DNA of 64,000 nt. Source: an uncultured Roseateles sp. Its GTDB lineage: Bacteria; Pseudomonadota; Gammaproteobacteria; Burkholderiales; Burkholderiaceae_C. The first letter of the stretch is position 1; every line of letters begins with the position of its first letter. The position numbers were made by a program, and so were the translations under genes. Below, one piece after another: positions 16,508-25,125 of the stretch. The notes beneath the pieces are model-generated. The model had not been told where the DNA came from. It did not search any database and worked only from the letters and a program-made list of their open reading frames with translations. Location: NCBI RefSeq assembly GCF_963422335.1, contig NZ_OY729424.1:558001-622000 (forward strand), read 5' to 3'.

Positions 16508-17602
16508 ATGAAAGTTGCACTGCTAGGCGCCGGACACATCGGCCAGACCATTGCCCGTTTGCTGCAGGGCAGCGGCGACTACCAGGTGACGGTGATGGAC
16601 AAGAGCGCCGCGGCGCTGGCCAAGCTGGCACCGGTGGGCGTGCAGACCCTGGTGGTGGACACCGAGGATGCCAAGGCCTTGTTCGCCGCGCTGAAGGGTC
16701 AGCAGACGGTGATCAATGCCTTGCCCTACCACCTGGCCATCACCGTGGCCCACGTCGCGCTGGAGGCCGGCTGCAACTACTTTGACCTGACCGAGGACGT
16801 GGCCGCCACCAAGGAGATCAAGCGCATCGCCGAGGGCGCCAAGACGGCCTTCATGCCGCAGTGCGGCCTGGCGCCGGGCTTCATCGGCATCGTCGCCCAC
16901 CACCTGGCCAAGAGCTTCGACTCGCTGCACGACGTGAAGATGCGCGTTGGCGCCCTGCCCGCCTTTCCGACCAATGCGCTGAAGTACAACCTGACCTGGA
17001 GCGTGGACGGCCTGATCAACGAGTACTGCCACCCCTGCGAAAGCATCCACGACGGCGAGACCATCGCCGCCCTGCCGCTGGAAGGCCTGGAGCACTTCTC
17101 GCTGGACGGCACCGAGTACGAGGCCTTCAACACCTCGGGCGGCCTGGGCACGCTGTGCGAAACCCTGGCCGGCCGCGTGCGCAACCTCGACTACAAAACG
17201 GTGCGCTACCCCGGCCACCGCGACCTGATGATGATGCTGTTGCACGACCTGCAGCTGAAGAGCGATCAGGAAACGCTGAAGAACATCATGCGCAAGTCCA
17301 TGCCCGCGACGATGCAGGACGTGGTGCTGGTGTTCGTGACCGTCTCCGGCATGCGCGGGGGCAGCCTGGTGCAGGAGGTGTTCGCCCGCAAGATCTTTGC
17401 CGACCGCGATGAGGCGGCGCCGCTGTCCGCCATCCAGATCACCACCGCCGCCGGCATCTGCGCCGCCGTCGATCTGTTCCGCTCCGGAGAGCTGCCCCGT
17501 GCTGGCTTCATACGCCAGGAGCAAGTAGAGTTGCCGGCTTTCCTGGCGAACCGCTTCGGCAAGGCCTACCAACAGTCCCGCCAAGTGGAATCGATAGGCT
17601 GA
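16508..17602 (+). CDS. Saccharopine dehydrogenase-like / lysine 6-dehydrogenase-type oxidoreductase
   Basis: This 364-aa protein opens with an NAD(P) fold (LLGAGHIGQTIARLL) and has the LTEDVAATKEI and QCGLAPGFIGIVAHHL segments typical of the saccharopine dehydrogenase/lysine 6-dehydrogenase group. It is much smaller than bifunctional eukaryotic enzymes. The next gene, 15 bases away, encodes an ALDH7-type aminoadipate-semialdehyde dehydrogenase. Together they would convert lysine (or saccharopine) to 2-aminoadipate semialdehyde and then to 2-aminoadipate. The ATG at 16508 was chosen because GGAGACCCCC precedes it. The divergent Lrp/AsnC gene likely controls the pair. Confidence 0.82.
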   Translation: MKVALLGAGHIGQTIARLLQGSGDYQVTVMDKSAAALAKLAPVGVQTLVVDTEDAKALFAALKGQQTVINALPYHLAITVAHVALEAGCNYFDLTEDVAATKEIKRIAEGAKTAFMPQCGLAPGFIGIVAHHLAKSFDSLHDVKMRVGALPAFPTNALKYNLTWSVDGLINEYCHPCESIHDGETIAALPLEGLEHFSLDGTEYEAFNTSGGLGTLCETLAGRVRNLDYKTVRYPGHRDLMMMLLHDLQLKSDQETLKNIMRKSMPATMQDVVLVFVTVSGMRGGSLVQEVFARKIFADRDEAAPLSAIQITTAAGICAAVDLFRSGELPRAGFIRQEQVELPAFLANRFGKAYQQSRQVESIG

Positions 17603-17617
17603 TTCCGGAGCAATACG

Positions 17618-19126
17618 ATGACGACACAAGTGAATGATCTGCTGAACGCCCTGGGCGTCAGCGAAGCCGCCCGCAGCGGCGGCACCCTGGCCGTGCGCTC
17701 GCCGATCGACGGCGCGCAGATAGCCGCCGTGCACGAAGCCACGGCCGCCGACATGCAGGCCGCGATTGAACGCAGCCACGCTGCCTTCCTGGTCTGGCGC
17801 AATGTGCCGGCACCGAAGCGTGGCGAGCTGGTGCGGCTGTTCGGCGAGGAGTTGCGCGCGCACAAGAGCGCCCTGGGCCAGCTGGTCGCGCTGGAGGCCG
17901 GCAAGGTCACCAGCGAGGGCGACGGCGAGGTGCAGGAGATGATCGACATCTGCGACTTCGCGGTCGGCCTGTCGCGCCAGCTCTGCGGCCTGACGATAGC
18001 CTCCGAGCGTCCCGGCCACCGCATGATGGAGCAGTGGCTGCCGCTGGGCGTGGTGGGCATCATCAGCGCCTTCAACTTCCCCGTCGCCGTCTGGGCATGG
18101 AATTCGGCTCTGGCCCTGGTCTGCGGCAATGCCTGCGTCTGGAAGCCGTCCGAGAAGACCCCGTTGACGGCACTCGCCACCCAGGCCCTGTTCGAGCGCG
18201 CGCTGGCCCGCTACGGTGCCGACGCGCCAGCCCATCTGTCGCAAGTGCTGAACGGCGGTGCGGCCGTAGGCGAGGCACTGGTCGAGCATCATCAGGTCGC
18301 CCTGCTGTCGGCCACCGGCAGCACCCGCATGGGCCGCGCGGTCGGCCCCAAGGTGGCGGCACGCTTCGGCCGCAGCCTCTTGGAGCTGGGCGGCAACAAC
18401 GCCATCATCGTCACGCCCTCGGCCGATCTCGAACTGGCCGTGCGTGGCATTCTGTTCGGCGCCTATGGCACGGCCGGCCAGCGCTGCACGACGACGCGCC
18501 GGCTGATCGCCCATGAAAGCATCCACGACGAGCTGGTCGCCCGCCTGGACCGGGCCCGCGCCAGCCTGAAGATAGGCAGCCCGCTGGAGGCCGGCACCCT
18601 GGTCGGCCCGCTGATCGACAAGGCCTCGTTCGACCATATGCAACAGGCGCTGCAGCAGGCCCGCGCCGAGGGCGGCGAGGTCAGCGGTGGCACCCGCGCG
18701 CTGGCCGAGCAGTACCCGAACGCCTGGTATGCCGTGCCCGCCCTGGTGCGCATGCCCGCGCAGACCCAGGTGGTGCGTCAGGAGACCTTCGCACCGATTC
18801 TGTACACGCTCAGCTACAAGACGCTGGACGAGGCGATCGCGATGCAGAACGATGTGCCCCAGGGCCTGTCGTCGGCGATCTTCACCAATGATTTGCGCGA
18901 GGCCGAGACCTTTCTCAGCGCAGCCGGCTCCGACTGCGGCATTGCCAACGTCAATATCGGCACCTCGGGCGCCGAGATCGGCGGCGCCTTCGGCGGCGAG
19001 AAGGAGACCGGCGGCGGCCGTGAATCGGGCTCGGACGCCTGGCGCAACTACATGCGGCGTGCGACGAATACGGTCAACTACTCGCGCTCGCTGCCGCTGG
19101 CGCAGGGCGTGAAGTTCGACATCTAG
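17618..19126 (+). CDS. amaB: Aldehyde dehydrogenase, ALDH7/aminoadipate-semialdehyde dehydrogenase type
   Basis: This 502-aa protein has the ALDH order: NFPVAVWAWNSALAL, the NAD-binding SATGSTRMG, the general base Glu256 in LELGG and the catalytic Cys290 in TAGQRCTTTRR. The CTTTRR signature and the GGGRESGSDAWRNYMRR C-terminus are characteristic of ALDH7 (antiquitin) enzymes, which oxidise 2-aminoadipate semialdehyde/piperideine-6-carboxylate. It lies 15 bases after the saccharopine-dehydrogenase-like gene, which fits lysine degradation. The gene symbol follows the Pseudomonas naming and is a family-level assignment. The stop codon lies inside a short 12-bp tandem repeat. Confidence 0.87.
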   Translation: MTTQVNDLLNALGVSEAARSGGTLAVRSPIDGAQIAAVHEATAADMQAAIERSHAAFLVWRNVPAPKRGELVRLFGEELRAHKSALGQLVALEAGKVTSEGDGEVQEMIDICDFAVGLSRQLCGLTIASERPGHRMMEQWLPLGVVGIISAFNFPVAVWAWNSALALVCGNACVWKPSEKTPLTALATQALFERALARYGADAPAHLSQVLNGGAAVGEALVEHHQVALLSATGSTRMGRAVGPKVAARFGRSLLELGGNNAIIVTPSADLELAVRGILFGAYGTAGQRCTTTRRLIAHESIHDELVARLDRARASLKIGSPLEAGTLVGPLIDKASFDHMQQALQQARAEGGEVSGGTRALAEQYPNAWYAVPALVRMPAQTQVVRQETFAPILYTLSYKTLDEAIAMQNDVPQGLSSAIFTNDLREAETFLSAAGSDCGIANVNIGTSGAEIGGAFGGEKETGGGRESGSDAWRNYMRRATNTVNYSRSLPLAQGVKFDI

Positions 19127-19149
19127 TTCGACACCGGGTTCGACATTCA
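19114..19149. repeat. Three 12-bp imperfect tandem repeats spanning two stop codons
   Basis: GTTCGACA recurs at 19114, 19126 and 19138 with an exact period of 12 bases (units GTTCGACATCTA, GTTCGACACCGG, GTTCGACATTCA). The repeat contains the TAG of the aldehyde dehydrogenase gene and the stop of the convergent PEP-CTERM gene. Confidence 0.8.
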
Positions 19150-19932
19150 GGCGGCAAGGCGCCGACGCGCCAGTCCCGCCGTCATCAGCAGCCCCGAGGC
19201 CAGCAGCGCCCAGCTGCCGGGCTCGGGCACCGGCACGCTGGGGCCGGCGTTGTACTGGGCCAGCATGGCCTGCTGGCTCAAGGTGCCGGAGTAGATGCGC
19301 AGGTCGTCCAGATCGCCATTGAACTGGCTGCCCCAGCCGGCGATTTCGCGGCCGATGCGCGCCGCCTGGCTGGTGTAGCAGCAGGGATAACCGCCCTGGC
19401 CGCCGGCACTGATGTACTGGCCGTTGATGTACAGCGTCACCCAGGTGTGGCTGGTCACGGTGGTGTACAGATTCCACTCGCCCACGTCAGCCACCGTGCC
19501 CCAGGCACCGCCGCCCCAGCCTGAGCGGTTGGTGGCGGTAACGCCGCCGCTGCCGTCGGCATTGGGGGTCACGCCCAGCGTGTAGTCGGGCATGTAGTTG
19601 CCGAGCGAGCCCTGGCTGACCAGGGCGGCAAAGGTGCCCACCGAGGAGGGCGCCTGGCGTGCCCAGACCGACACCGTCCAGCTCGACTGGTTGTAGTCGC
19701 CTGCCACCGGGATGATGGGTGCCAGATCGACATAGGCCGCGCTGCCCTGCAGATGCAGCACGCCGCCGGCGATGGAGGCACCGCCCACCATCGTGCCGGT
19801 GGCCGTGGTCAGGCCGTTGACGGTGCTGGCGGCATCGGTGCCGAACTTGAATTCGTGCACCAGAGTCTGAGCCGAGGCGGCCAGGCAGGCGCTCGCAAGG
19901 ACGGTGGCGGTGAGGACGTGGCGTACGGTCAT
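19147..19932 (-). CDS. LamG-like domain protein with PEP-CTERM sorting signal
   Basis: This 261-aa protein has a Sec signal peptide (MTVRHVLTATVLASACLAASA), a central concanavalin/LamG-like beta-sandwich region (WTVSVWARQ, WVTLYINGQYISAG, GDLDDLRIYSGTLS) and a classic C-terminal VPEPGSWALLASGLLMTAG-type segment followed by RRR. PEP-CTERM proteins are exported and processed by exosortase, often in exopolysaccharide-making bacteria. No exosortase gene is in the window. The upstream in-frame extension was rejected because the signal peptide starts exactly at 19932. Confidence 0.88.
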   Translation of the reverse strand: MTVRHVLTATVLASACLAASAQTLVHEFKFGTDAASTVNGLTTATGTMVGGASIAGGVLHLQGSAAYVDLAPIIPVAGDYNQSSWTVSVWARQAPSSVGTFAALVSQGSLGNYMPDYTLGVTPNADGSGGVTATNRSGWGGGAWGTVADVGEWNLYTTVTSHTWVTLYINGQYISAGGQGGYPCCYTSQAARIGREIAGWGSQFNGDLDDLRIYSGTLSQQAMLAQYNAGPSVPVPEPGSWALLASGLLMTAGLARRRLAA

Positions 19933-20179
19933 GGTGGCTCTCGCTGAGGGGCAGGTTGTGCTGCCGGGCCAGTCTAGGCAGGGGGTGCGGCCGTGCCCAG
20001 ACCGGGGACGCGGGGGGTGGGCGGTGAGCTTTTTGCGAGGGCTTTCCTGCGTGGTCGGCACCAGGATTGCGACAGAGCGAAACACAGCTGAAACATTTCT
20101 TGATCTGCGCGAAGCGGCCATGAAACAAGCGGCGTCCATCATTCAGCCATTCCCCTTGGCTTGCCTGAAGGACACCGCC

Positions 20180-20389
20180 ATGAACAGGCTCCCGTACTCG
20201 CATCCAGCCCCGCAGCCACTGCCGGCGGGCTCCCGCACCGAGTCGGGCACGGCGCGCCGCCCCTCCCTGGGCGTCGGTCAGCGCTCGTCGGAAGACCTGT
20301 TCGTGCCGATGCCGCCGCTGAACGCCGGCACCTTTGCCGCCGCCGTGGCGGTGACCTCGTTCCTGGCGATGGTGACCGTGCTCGCCTGA
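20180..20389 (+). CDS. Small protein with C-terminal membrane helix, unidentified
   Basis: An ATG at 20180 preceded by GAAGGACACCGCC opens a 69-codon frame. The first 50 residues are Pro/Ser/Arg-rich and polar; the last 20 (FAAAVAVTSFLAMVTVL) form one hydrophobic helix. I do not recognise a family. The upstream stretch from 19933 shows no other gene and should hold promoters for this gene and for the divergent PEP-CTERM gene. Confidence 0.45.
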   Translation: MNRLPYSHPAPQPLPAGSRTESGTARRPSLGVGQRSSEDLFVPMPPLNAGTFAAAVAVTSFLAMVTVLA

Positions 20390-20401
20390 CGGCCTCTGGC
20401 C

Positions 20402-20776
20402 TTGGCGGCGGTCTATCGCCGCCGCCTCGTCAAACGCCTACTTGCTGAGATACATCTGCTGGCCGTCCAGGCACTGGACAGCACCCAGCTGGGCCAGCAA
20501 TTGACGCGGCAGTGGCCTGATGCCGAGCCGGCCTCGCCGGCGGTGGCTGTGCGCTGCCGTGAGGCGCTGATCCAGCTGCCGCCGGCCGATCTCTGGCTCG
20601 GCCGGCTGCTGGACGGCTTCATCCAGGGCACCTGGAAGATGGCGTGCAAGGACCGGCAGGCGATGCTGGAGATCGCGCCATTTCACCCACTGAGCCGGCG
20701 CGAACGGCAGGCACTCGGCTTCGCCGCCCCCGAGGCCACGACTCGCGAGCTGCGGTTCAATACGGCCCATGCTTGA
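20402..20776 (+). CDS. Hypothetical protein, 124 aa, weak start
   Basis: A frame of 124 codons begins at a possible TTG (20402), immediately after the preceding small gene, and ends before the GFA gene. No ATG or clear ribosome-binding site supports the start. The protein has a basic N-terminus (YRRRLVKRLL) and a Trp-containing region (FIQGTWKMACKDRQAMLE), without signal peptide or membrane helix. No antisense alternative is better. It may be a real co-transcribed gene or a chance open frame in GC-rich DNA. Confidence 0.35.
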   Translation: MAAVYRRRLVKRLLAEIHLLAVQALDSTQLGQQLTRQWPDAEPASPAVAVRCREALIQLPPADLWLGRLLDGFIQGTWKMACKDRQAMLEIAPFHPLSRRERQALGFAAPEATTRELRFNTAHA

Positions 20777-20824
20777 CGCGCCCGGCGATTGCCCGGACGA
20801 TGGCCGCAACAGGAGACACCGTCG

Positions 20825-21319
20825 ATGACACAAGCGCCCACGCGATCAGATGAATTCAGCGCCGAGGGTGGCTGCACCTGCAGAGCCCTGCGCTACCGGC
20901 TGACGAGCCGACCCCTGTTCGTGCATTGCTGCCATTGCCGCTGGTGCCAGCGCGAGAGTGGCAGCGCCTTCGCGTTGAACGCGATGATAGAGGCCGCCCG
21001 CGTGGAGCTGCTCGATGGCACACCGGAGCGGGTGCACACGCCCTCCAACAGCGGCAAGGGTCAGGACATCATGCGTTGCCCGCAGTGCCGCGTTGCCGTC
21101 TGGAGCCATTACGCCGGCGCCGGTGAGGCGGTAAGCTTTGTGCGCGTCGGCACGCTGGATGATCCTGACCAGCTGCCGCCCGACATCCATATCTTCACGA
21201 TGTCCAAGCAGCCCTGGGTGCAGCTGAACCCGGTTACGCCGGCCGTGGCCGAGTACTACGACCGCAAGCAGTTCTGGCCCGAAGACAGCCTGGCAAGGCG
21301 GCGAGCCCTGCTGGGCTGA
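20825..21319 (+). CDS. GFA family (CENP-V/glutathione-dependent formaldehyde-activating-like) protein
   Basis: This 164-aa protein has the zinc-binding Cys pattern of the family: Cys17 and Cys19 in GGCTCRALRY, Cys35/36, Cys38 and Cys41 in HCCHCRWCQ, and a CPQC pair near residue 80. Only the founding member (Gfa of Paracoccus) has been linked to glutathione-formaldehyde chemistry, and most family members have no proven activity. The start at 20825 follows AGGAGACACCGTCG. A second, shorter GFA protein is encoded at 36.7 kb. Confidence 0.85.
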   Translation: MTQAPTRSDEFSAEGGCTCRALRYRLTSRPLFVHCCHCRWCQRESGSAFALNAMIEAARVELLDGTPERVHTPSNSGKGQDIMRCPQCRVAVWSHYAGAGEAVSFVRVGTLDDPDQLPPDIHIFTMSKQPWVQLNPVTPAVAEYYDRKQFWPEDSLARRRALLG

Positions 21320-21330
21320 AGGTGCGCCCC

Positions 21331-23361
21331 ATGGCCTCGAACTGGCTGGAAGATGCGAAGCAGGCTCTGGGCTCGCTCAAGCTGAAGCTGGCCCTGACCG
21401 GCGCGCTGATCATAGGCGCCAGCGTGGCCGTCACCGTGGTGCTGGTGCTGCGCGACGCCCAGCGCCGGGCTGAACTGTCGCTGACCGACTCCGGCCTGGG
21501 CGTGGGCATCATGAGCCGCACCTTGTCGGCCCGGGTGGTGGAGCGGCAGATCGCGCTGGCCAAGGCCGCGGCCCTGTGGCCGCACAAGAGCCGTTCGCAG
21601 GCCGCCACCGAGTTCGAGGCGGTGGCGGCCTATCTGGCCAGCCAGTCCGTCTTGCAGGGGCTGTTCTTCAGCACCTTTCTGGCCGCCGAGGATGGCCGCG
21701 TCGTCGCCTCGTCCGACCAGGATGCCGTGCGCCCCGTCAAGGTCGACGTCAGCCACCGGGACTACTTCAGCCGTACCCTGGCCGAGGGCCGGCTGCTGAT
21801 CTCCGAGCCGCTGCACAGCCTGCGCTTCGATGTGGTGGAAATCGTTCTCAGCGCCCCGGTGCGGGACGCCGAGGGCCGCGTCACGGCGGTGCTGTGCGGC
21901 GTGCTGCGGCTGGGCGCCAACAACTTCCTGGCCGACATGACCCAGGCCATAGGCAACGAACACGACTCCAGCCAGACGGTGATCGCCGACGGCCGGGGCC
22001 GCATCGTCGCCCACCCCGAACCGGGCTGGCTGTTGAAGGACCTGGCGACGGAGCCACGCCTGGGCCCGATTGCTCGCCGCTGGGAGGCCGAGGGCCGGCC
22101 GATGGAGCCCCAGGCGCTGGCCCAGCGCGTGGGCGACCAGATCGTGGCCATGGCCGCCGTGCCCGACGCCGACTGGATGGTGTTCCGCACCGCCTCGGCC
22201 GAGGTGCTGCTCGGGCGGCCGGCCAAGGCTCGGGTCGAGGCGGCCTGGTTGGGCCTGGGCGTGGCGCTGACCGGTGCGCTGCTGATCTTCTGGGCCATGG
22301 CCTGGGTGTTGCGGCCCCTGCAGCAGCTGGAGCGGCGGGCCTTGAGCCTGCTCGACGAGCGTGTCCACCCCGATCAGCCCTGGCCCACCGGCGAAGGCGA
22401 GATCGGCCAACTGGCGGCCGTGTTCCAGCATGTCATCGAGCAGCGTGCCGCCGGCCAGCGCGTCGCCAACGACCTGCTGGAGCGCATGCAGGCGGTGATG
22501 GTGAATGCACCGATAGGCATAGGCTTCACCCGCAGGCGCAAGTTCGAGCTGGTCGGCCAGCACTATGCCTCGCTGTTCGGCTACACGCCGGCCGAGCTGG
22601 TGGGTCGCCAGCACGGCATGCTCTACCCCTCGGAGGAGTCCTACCGGGCCCTGGTCAACCGAGCCGGCGAGGCCTTTCTGGCGAGCCGGGTGCACGCCGA
22701 GGAGATCGAGTTCCAGCGCCGCGACGGCAGCCGCTTCTGGGGCTATCTGCAGGGCTCCGCCGTCAGCGCCGGTGACCCGCTGGCCGGCACGATCTGGATC
22801 GTCTCGGACCACACCGCCTTTCGCAAGCAGCGCGAGCAGCTGTCCTGGACGGCCACCCACGATCCGCTCACCGACCTGGTGAACCGGCGCGAATTCGAGG
22901 CGCGCCTGCAGCAACAGCTGCACGAACGCCGCCGCAGCGAGATCGGCTCGGCCCTGTTCATCGACCTGGACGGTTTCAAGGCCGTCAACGACACGGCCGG
23001 CCATGCGGCGGGCGATGCCATCCTGAAAGACGTGGCTGCCATCCTGCTGCATCGCGTGCGCGAGGACGACACCGTGGCCCGCCTCGGTGGCGACGAGTTC
23101 GCCGTGCTGCTGCGCCGCTGTGACCGCAGCACGGCCGAGCAGGTGGCCGAGCAGATACGCGCCATGGTCGCGGCCCACAAGCTGCCGTGGCAAGACCTGG
23201 CGCTGGGCGTGACGACCAGCATCGGCGTGGTCGAGATCGACGACAGCCTGGACGATGTGGCCGCCGTGCTGGCCGCCGCCGACGCCGCCTGCTACGAGGC
23301 CAAGCGGGCCGGGCGCAATGTGGTGCGGGTCTGGCGCGGGGTCAGCCCGCTGCCAACCTAG
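21331..23361 (+). CDS. Membrane diguanylate cyclase (Cache-PAS-GGDEF)
   Basis: This 676-aa protein has a first membrane helix near residues 16-38 and an extracytoplasmic double-Cache-like region (VSHRDYFSRTL, about 40-295). A second helix (GVALTGALLIFWAMAWVL) follows, with a short HAMP-like linker, a PAS domain (about 385-510) and a GGDEF domain. The active site reads RLGGDEF with an RxxD inhibitory site (REDD) five residues upstream, so it should make c-di-GMP from two GTP under product inhibition. The ATG at 21331 lies eight bases after GAAGG; a GTG at 21322 overlaps that site. Its stop overlaps the convergent XRE gene. Confidence 0.9.
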   Translation: MASNWLEDAKQALGSLKLKLALTGALIIGASVAVTVVLVLRDAQRRAELSLTDSGLGVGIMSRTLSARVVERQIALAKAAALWPHKSRSQAATEFEAVAAYLASQSVLQGLFFSTFLAAEDGRVVASSDQDAVRPVKVDVSHRDYFSRTLAEGRLLISEPLHSLRFDVVEIVLSAPVRDAEGRVTAVLCGVLRLGANNFLADMTQAIGNEHDSSQTVIADGRGRIVAHPEPGWLLKDLATEPRLGPIARRWEAEGRPMEPQALAQRVGDQIVAMAAVPDADWMVFRTASAEVLLGRPAKARVEAAWLGLGVALTGALLIFWAMAWVLRPLQQLERRALSLLDERVHPDQPWPTGEGEIGQLAAVFQHVIEQRAAGQRVANDLLERMQAVMVNAPIGIGFTRRRKFELVGQHYASLFGYTPAELVGRQHGMLYPSEESYRALVNRAGEAFLASRVHAEEIEFQRRDGSRFWGYLQGSAVSAGDPLAGTIWIVSDHTAFRKQREQLSWTATHDPLTDLVNRREFEARLQQQLHERRRSEIGSALFIDLDGFKAVNDTAGHAAGDAILKDVAAILLHRVREDDTVARLGGDEFAVLLRRCDRSTAEQVAEQIRAMVAAHKLPWQDLALGVTTSIGVVEIDDSLDDVAAVLAAADAACYEAKRAGRNVVRVWRGVSPLPT

Positions 23362-24098
23362 GCCTGACGCTTCAGGTCGCGGAAGGCCGCGAACAGCCAG
23401 GACCGCATCGCCACCACCAGCGTGTAAGGCCGGCGCTGGTCGGCGGGCAGCTTCTGGTCGGCCAGATGCTGCTGGGCAAAGTCCTGGCCCACCCGCTGCA
23501 GCCGCTCGACGAAACCGGCTGCCAGGCTCCTGCCGATCTGACCGTGGACCAGCATCAGCGTCTCGCCCTCGCCGTCGAAGCCGCCGCTGAAATAGTCGTC
23601 CGCGACATGGGTGCGGAAGTACTGCATCACCGGTCCGTTGGGCCGCCACTGGAAGCCCTTGGCGACCTTGAGCCGGTAGCGGTTCAACGGCCGCAGCTCG
23701 ATGATGCCCAGGCGGTCCAGCTGCAGCAGGTAGCGCAGGCATTCGGCCTCGGTGAAGGTGTAGGTGGTGACCATCTGCTCGAAGGTCCACTGGCTGAAAC
23801 AGCAGATCGCCAGCAGCAAGAGCTTGCGGTCGGCGACCACGGCCTCCTCCTGCTCGGCCGTCAGCGCCCGGCGCAGGGGCTGGGCGTCGGCCACCTGGCG
23901 GGCCAGCTCGGCAAAGTCCATCTTCAGCAGGCGCAGCACCTCGTCGATGCGTGACAGCGGCATGTCACCGCCCTTGGCGAACATGCGCTTGATGCTGGAC
24001 TCGGCCATGCCCAGCGCCTCGGCCAGATCGGCATAAGTGATACCAGCCGCCTTCAGCTCGGTCTTCAGTGCCGCCACCAGATCTTGTGTTGTGCTCAT
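23358..24098 (-). CDS. XRE/Cro-C1-type helix-turn-helix regulator
   Basis: This 246-aa protein has an N-terminal Cro/C1-type helix-turn-helix (ITYADLAEALGMAESSIKRMF, residues 19-40). A longer C-terminal region of about 170 residues is rich in aromatic and basic residues and has no familiar enzymatic motif. Such two-part regulators are common in Proteobacteria, but their effectors are unknown. It is divergent from the yiaA-like operon with 146 bases between, where the GTTTCAAC sequence occurs twice in tandem (24108-24124) just upstream of its start. Confidence 0.82.
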   Translation of the reverse strand: MSTTQDLVAALKTELKAAGITYADLAEALGMAESSIKRMFAKGGDMPLSRIDEVLRLLKMDFAELARQVADAQPLRRALTAEQEEAVVADRKLLLLAICCFSQWTFEQMVTTYTFTEAECLRYLLQLDRLGIIELRPLNRYRLKVAKGFQWRPNGPVMQYFRTHVADDYFSGGFDGEGETLMLVHGQIGRSLAAGFVERLQRVGQDFAQQHLADQKLPADQRRPYTLVVAMRSWLFAAFRDLKRQA

Positions 24099-24244
24099 GC
24101 TTCATGCGTTTCAACGGTTTCAACAACTGCGTCAAAGTACCGCTGCAAGATACCATCGGTCGGCGCTGAAGCCACCCGATACGGCACAGTTGAAGGGGCG
24201 CGACCTAGCGCCCAAGATCAACGCACAACCACTTCGGGGACCTC

Positions 24245-24712
24245 ATGCAACACCAACTGATACGCCGCGACACCCGCGCCTGGAAAACCCAGGTCTGGAT
24301 CTCGTTTGCCGCCGCCATCACCCTGTGCGGCACCGGCCTGGCCTATCTGCCCGGGCAAGACCTGGATCGCGCCTTCATGGTGATGGGCTATATGTTCTGC
24401 CTGTCCACCGCCTTTGCGCTGGCCAAGTTCGTGCGCGACAACGAGAACCGCAAGACCGACACGCCGATGTGGAGCCTGGTCGTCTGGGGCGGCTTCGCCC
24501 TGGCCATGGCGCTGACCGCCTGGGGCCTGTGGCGCATGGAGGTGAACCCGACCTACAAGGCCTTTCTGGGCGTGTGCTGGCTGTTCCTGATCTCCAGCGT
24601 GTTCACGCTGGCCAAGACGCTGCGCGACGCCCACGAGGCCGATCTGGCCGAGGCCCGCCGTGAAGGCATGAGCCGCCGCAACGAACTCAATGACCAAGGA
24701 GTCACATCTTGA
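24245..24712 (+). CDS. YiaA/YiaB-like inner membrane protein
   Basis: This 155-aa protein has four hydrophobic helices arranged as two similar hairpins (WISFAAAITLCGTGLAYL / MVMGYMFCLSTAFALAKFVRD, then the WSLVVWGG and CWLFLISSVFTLAKTLRD pair). Each ends in AK-x-x-RD, typical of the duplicated YiaA/YiaB domain. It is the first gene of a tightly coupled three-gene operon: its TGA overlaps the TTG start of the next gene. Function is unknown in the family. A GGGCGC/GCGCCC hairpin (24196-24213) lies in its 5' leader. Confidence 0.82.
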   Translation: MQHQLIRRDTRAWKTQVWISFAAAITLCGTGLAYLPGQDLDRAFMVMGYMFCLSTAFALAKFVRDNENRKTDTPMWSLVVWGGFALAMALTAWGLWRMEVNPTYKAFLGVCWLFLISSVFTLAKTLRDAHEADLAEARREGMSRRNELNDQGVTS

Positions 24713-25125
24713 ACACGCTTATCCGCAGCCTGGTCGCCGCCGGCCTGGTGGCAGGTCTTGCCACCACCCAGACCACGGCCCAGGCGCAGCTGTCCGAGGC
24801 CAGCGTGCTGTCGGGCCTGCCGATCGCCGTGTCGGTGGCCGCACCGGTGATGCTGCTGTCGGCCGGCGCGATGCTCACCGTGGTCGCCGTCGAGGCTTCG
24901 GCCGCCGGCACCGTCTGCGTGCTGGAGCGGGCCTCGGATGGCGCTCGCGCCTCGATCAAGCTCAGCGGCCAGCTGGCCGGCGGTGTCTCACTGGTGGCGG
25001 GCACGGCGGTGCTGGTCACGGCCATGAGCACCGGCTATCTGCTGTCGGCCGCCGGCGCGGCGGTGGCTTTCATCCCGAACGAGATCGGCAAGGCCCTGCT
25101 CTACAACGAGCGAGTGACGCGGTGA
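24709..25125 (+). CDS. Exported small hydrophobic protein (STM0539-like)
   Basis: This 138-aa protein starts at TTG 24709, seven bases after AAGGAG, and overlaps the preceding stop (TTGA). It has a signal peptide ending TTAQAQ, then two hydrophobic stretches (GLPIAVSVAAPVMLLSAGAM and a later LAGGVSLVAGTAVLVTAMST). The pattern matches my memory of the STM0539 family, of unknown function, but that name is tentative. Its TGA overlaps the GTG of the DUF2145 gene. Confidence 0.65.
   Translation: MNTLIRSLVAAGLVAGLATTQTTAQAQLSEASVLSGLPIAVSVAAPVMLLSAGAMLTVVAVEASAAGTVCVLERASDGARASIKLSGQLAGGVSLVAGTAVLVTAMSTGYLLSAAGAAVAFIPNEIGKALLYNERVTR

Noticed and set aside
16523..19477. A 984-codon open frame antisense to the lysine catabolism genes
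   Set aside because: It mirrors the GC-rich codons of two clear enzymes and lacks any domain, start signal or normal amino-acid composition.
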